Source of the DNA: CAIOZA01 sp964464375 | GTDB lineage: Bacteria > Bacteroidota > Ignavibacteria > Kapaibacteriales > UBA2268 | DNA: 64,000 nucleotides | Direction of reading: 5' to 3' | NCBI GenBank assembly: GCA_964464375.1 | Contig: CAYXFU010000019.1 | Location: 1-64,000, forward strand | In this document: positions 61,418 through 64,000 of the stretch, piece by piece | Numbering within the stretch: the stretch's first letter is position 1 | How the letters are laid out: each line of letters opens with the position of its first letter | Program-made: the position numbers and the translations under genes | The notes under the pieces: model-generated | What the model saw: only the letters and a program-made list of their open reading frames with translations | Databases searched by the model: none | Told to the model about the DNA's origin: nothing

Positions 61418-62548
61418 TCAAGTAAAATTTTGATTTGTGCCACGATCTTTAACAGAGTGAGATGAAATATTAAGCAAAATTCCCATCGCGATACAGTAGA
61501 AAATAATAGCAGTTCCACCATAGCTGACGAAAGGCATCGGAAGACCAGTAGTTGGTAACAATCCTGTATTTACAGCCGCACTAACAAATGCATATAATAT
61601 AAAAGTAAAAATAATCCCAAAGGCAAGAAAATAACCAAAATTATCCGGAGCATTTCTTGCTATTTTTATTCCTCTCCAAGCCATGATCATAAAGACAACT
61701 ACTATCAGAAATGTACCAATAAAACCATATTCTTCACCAATTATAGAAAATATAAAATCACCGTAAGCTTCCGGAAGAAAAAGTAAACTTTGCCTGCTTT
61801 GCCCGGGACCCAATCCAAATATGCCGCCACTACCAAATGCAATTATAGCCTGCTGAGATTGAAATGCTGCTTCGTTATTGTCGTTAGAACCGCTAGCCAT
61901 ACTAACATAATTAATTATTCTTTGCATTCTGTAAGAGGCTGAAACAGCATAGCCAATTAATCCAATAAATGCTATTATACCTATTATTGAAAGATGTTTC
62001 CCTTTAACATTACCAATAAACATCATGGCTATTGAAATTATAAATATAACCATAGCCGATGAAAAATTAGGTTGTATCGCAATTAGCAAACATACAATAA
62101 AACTCCAAACAAGGAGCGGTAGAAGGCCTAACTTGAAATCCTTAATAACTTCCTGCCTTTGGGTTAATAGTGCCGCAAAATGGATTACAAGAGCAAATTT
62201 TGCTAATTCAGATGGCTGGAAGTTGATAGATCCAATATATATCCATCTATATGCACCATTAATTGGGGAACTAATCAGAAATACAAGTAAAAGGGGTATA
62301 ATAGTTGCGAACATTATAGGTTTTGAGAGCTTCAACCACACATGATAATCAATTTTCATAAATATGATCAAAGCCAATAAACCTCCTAATACCCTCAGTG
62401 TATGGTTTAGAAATAGCTTATCATAATCTCCAAAACGATGTTCCGCGATTGATGCACTTGCTGAATAGACAAATGCAATACTGAACAGCATCAATCCCAA
62501 TGTTGCCATCAGCATAATCCAGTCAATATGACCTTTGGATTTAAACAA
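61418..62548 (-). CDS. ftsW: Peptidoglycan glycosyltransferase FtsW
   Basis: A SEDS-family septal glycan polymerase of 376 residues with about ten membrane helices. Recognisable SEDS blocks are RWIYIGSINFQPSELAKFAL, the large extracytoplasmic loop with LLFLPEAYGDFIFSIIGEEY, and the C-terminal TGLPMPFVSYGGTAI. Position after murD in the division and cell-wall cluster argues for FtsW rather than RodA. murG and murC are beyond the windows of view; accD lies 66 bp downstream. Confidence 0.94.
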   Translation of the reverse strand: MFKSKGHIDWIMLMATLGLMLFSIAFVYSASASIAEHRFGDYDKLFLNHTLRVLGGLLALIIFMKIDYHVWLKLSKPIMFATIIPLLLVFLISSPINGAYRWIYIGSINFQPSELAKFALVIHFAALLTQRQEVIKDFKLGLLPLLVWSFIVCLLIAIQPNFSSAMVIFIISIAMMFIGNVKGKHLSIIGIIAFIGLIGYAVSASYRMQRIINYVSMASGSNDNNEAAFQSQQAIIAFGSGGIFGLGPGQSRQSLLFLPEAYGDFIFSIIGEEYGFIGTFLIVVVFMIMAWRGIKIARNAPDNFGYFLAFGIIFTFILYAFVSAAVNTGLLPTTGLPMPFVSYGGTAIIFYCIAMGILLNISSHSVKDRGTNQNFT

Positions 62549-62556
62549 AATAATAT

Positions 62557-62886
62557 TTAATAAAGATTGAATGTTTTTAAAACATAAGCAAGAAATAAAA
62601 ACATACCTATCATTTCAAAAATAACTACAATTGTCATTCTTGAGCCAATTGGATTTGAGTTCTCATCTAGATTCCAATTTTTTTGAAATTTGTTGGAAGC
62701 TAAAACATAGGAAACTCCCCAACATAGCAATGCTATAGAGTTCAATCTGTAATTTTCAACAAATGGCTTGTTTGCTATATTTATCATTCCAACCATTCCA
62801 AGAAACAAAAAGAAAATGCCTACCCATAACCTTGTCGAATGATTAAATATCATTCCACTACCTAAAAATCTTAAGATTTTATTCAT
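62557..62886 (-). CDS. Small membrane protein between murD and ftsW
   Basis: A 109-residue protein with about three hydrophobic segments (17-37, 48-63 and 85-104) and a short hydrophilic stretch between the last two. I recognise no family. Its start overlaps the murD stop by 8 bp and its stop is 8 bp before ftsW, so it is embedded in the division and cell-wall operon and translationally coupled. A role in septal wall synthesis or membrane organisation is inferred from position alone. Confidence 0.78.
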   Translation of the reverse strand: MNKILRFLGSGMIFNHSTRLWVGIFFLFLGMVGMINIANKPFVENYRLNSIALLCWGVSYVLASNKFQKNWNLDENSNPIGSRMTIVVIFEMIGMFLFLAYVLKTFNLY

Positions 62887-64000
62887 TACTATCGCTCATA
62901 GAATTTACAATTCTCTTAAACTCTTCACCTCTATGCTCAAAATTCATAAACATATCAAATGACTTACAGGCTGGTGTAAACAAGACAACATCATCCTTTA
63001 ATGCTTGCTTTCTCGAATGTAAAACAGCGGATTCTAGCGATTCTGCTTTTATACACCGAACTTTTGTACAGTAATAATTAAATATCACATCCGCTTCTTC
63101 ACCAATACATACAATGGCTCTAACATTATTCTTAACTAGCTCATCAAGCTGAGAATAATCATTGGAGTCACCGCGACCTCCGGCTATCCAGATGATTGGT
63201 GTTTTATAACTGGAAAGTGCATACCAGGTAGCATTGACATTTGTAGCTTTGGAATCGTTGATATAATCGACACCGTCAATAGTTCTGACAAATTCGAGCC
63301 GGTGTTCAACACCTTCAAATCCCATCAAACTATCCCGAATATCCTCATTGCGGATTTCGAATGCACGTACAGCTAAAGCCGCCGCCATTGAATTATAAGC
63401 ATTATGCACGCCGGGTAGGCGCACTTCATCAAAGACCATAATAACCTCCTCGTTATTAGTGATGGGATCTCGCAATACCATTTCGCCGTTTCTGTTATAT
63501 ATGCCTGATGCTGCGTCAGTCATCGATATACAGGCGACTTTCCCCTTGGTATGCGAACTACACCCAAATGTTTCATTATCGTCTTTGTTCAAAATTAATA
63601 AATCTTTTTCACATTGATTGGAAGAAATTTTCCACTTAGCATGTTGATAACTATCGAATGTTCCATGATAGTAAAGGTGGTCTGGTGTTACATTGAGTAT
63701 TATGGCTACGTCCGGGCGGAATGTTTTTATCCGGTCAAGTTGAAAACTACTTACTTCAGCCACAATAATTGTTTGCTCATCAATGTTTCCAACCAGATCA
63801 CATAAGGGTGTTCCGATATTACCTGCTGTAACTGCCTTTTTACCCGATCGATTCAAAATGTAAGCAATTAATGTTGTCGTAGTTGTCTTGCCATTCGTTC
63901 CGGTAATAGCGATGATAGGATTATTCAAGTGTTGATATCCATACTCCAATTCACTTATTATTTCAATAGCACGTTTGTCTGCCTCAGATATAATCCATGT
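62879..64000 (-). CDS. murD: UDP-N-acetylmuramoylalanine-D-glutamate ligase MurD (5' end beyond window)
   Basis: MurD adds D-glutamate to UDP-MurNAc-L-Ala. The frame is open to the window edge, so its start lies outside; the internal TTG at 63949 is not the real start. Visible motifs are the ATP loop GTNGKTTTT, EVSSFQLDRI, ILNVTPDHLYYH, LPGVHNAYNSMAAALAV, VEHRLEFV and the C-terminal DSKATNVNATWYAL. About 373 residues are present of a usual 430-450; the missing part is the N-terminal UDP-binding domain. Confidence 0.95.
   Translation of the reverse strand, partial: TWIISEADKRAIEIISELEYGYQHLNNPIIAITGTNGKTTTTTLIAYILNRSGKKAVTAGNIGTPLCDLVGNIDEQTIIVAEVSSFQLDRIKTFRPDVAIILNVTPDHLYYHGTFDSYQHAKWKISSNQCEKDLLILNKDDNETFGCSSHTKGKVACISMTDAASGIYNRNGEMVLRDPITNNEEVIMVFDEVRLPGVHNAYNSMAAALAVRAFEIRNEDIRDSLMGFEGVEHRLEFVRTIDGVDYINDSKATNVNATWYALSSYKTPIIWIAGGRGDSNDYSQLDELVKNNVRAIVCIGEEADVIFNYYCTKVRCIKAESLESAVLHSRKQALKDDVVLFTPACKSFDMFMNFEHRGEEFKRIVNSMSDSNE

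Noticed and set aside
63947..63949. TTG as start of murD
   Set aside because: The frame is open to the window edge with family-like residues before it, and the N-terminal domain would be missing; the true start is outside the window.
1..64000. CRISPR arrays, tRNA/rRNA genes, prophage or complete insertion sequences
   Set aside because: No regularly spaced repeats, cloverleaf or transposase/integrase coding regions were seen; the palindromic elements are short and lack a transposase here.

Overview
This is an AT-rich chromosomal window from a Gram-negative bacterium of the Bacteroidota/Chlorobiota group, most likely an Ignavibacteria- or Kapabacteria-like lineage. This placement is inferred. 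It rests on proteins with type IX secretion (T9SS) C-terminal sorting domains, a PorW/SprE-like TPR lipoprotein, a Chlorobium-type 2[4Fe-4S] ferredoxin, a monomeric isocitrate dehydrogenase, a long-form QueA, BatA-type VWA proteins and promoter boxes of the Bacteroidota TTG-N19-TAnnTTTG form. No tRNA, rRNA, CRISPR array, prophage or intact insertion sequence was seen.

Layout. 1-8.6 kb (minus strand): a signalling cluster (PAS histidine kinase, sigma-54 response regulator, HEAT-repeat protein, and a CheR interrupted by an in-frame TAG), then a PorW-like lipoprotein, a J-domain-like protein and an AhpD-like protein. 8.7-17 kb: BatA/VWA protein, Tat-exported PLP enzyme, two glycosyltransferases, ferredoxin, amidohydrolase and an exported RidA. 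17-26.4 kb (plus strand): the translation/RNA block nusA-infB-rbfA-truB-ribF-rpsO-pnp, with a terminator-like hairpin in the nusA leader. 26.4-32.2 kb (minus): a T9SS cargo gene carrying two palindromic repeats in frame, a repeat-rich spacer, glutaryl-CoA dehydrogenase, ligA and a membrane acyltransferase. 32.4-34.4 kb: a 58-residue basic protein with bL31 and bS18, then a CADD-like putative pABA synthase. 34.4-38.1 kb (minus): a tight four-gene ECF sigma operon whose presumed anti-sigma factor appears to carry a beta-barrel-like C-terminus. 38.2-45 kb: queA, pgsA, an RRM protein with a leader hairpin, an M64 metallopeptidase with its lipoprotein partner, and icd. 45.3-50.7 kb: a solitary type IIG-like restriction-modification protein, a TPR protein, a VOC-family remnant and an unrecognised lipoprotein. 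50.8-58 kb: ettA, a bacteriohemerythrin lacking one iron ligand, envelope proteins, a second repeat-rich spacer and dsbD. 58.1-64 kb (minus): murD (cut by the window edge), a small membrane gene, ftsW, accD, an outer-membrane protein, hpf and hprK.

Most of the window is core housekeeping. I do not see a clear new multi-gene defence or biosynthetic system. The most interesting observations are the CADD-like enzyme keeping its proposed sacrificial Tyr and Lys, palindromic elements read as protein inside a T9SS sorting domain, leader hairpins ahead of nusA and the RRM gene, the sigma/anti-sigma/beta-barrel operon, the small protein linked to ribosomal genes, and several point lesions (CheR stop, hemerythrin His-to-Gln, collapsed VOC gene). 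All similarity statements come from reading motifs, not from database searches.
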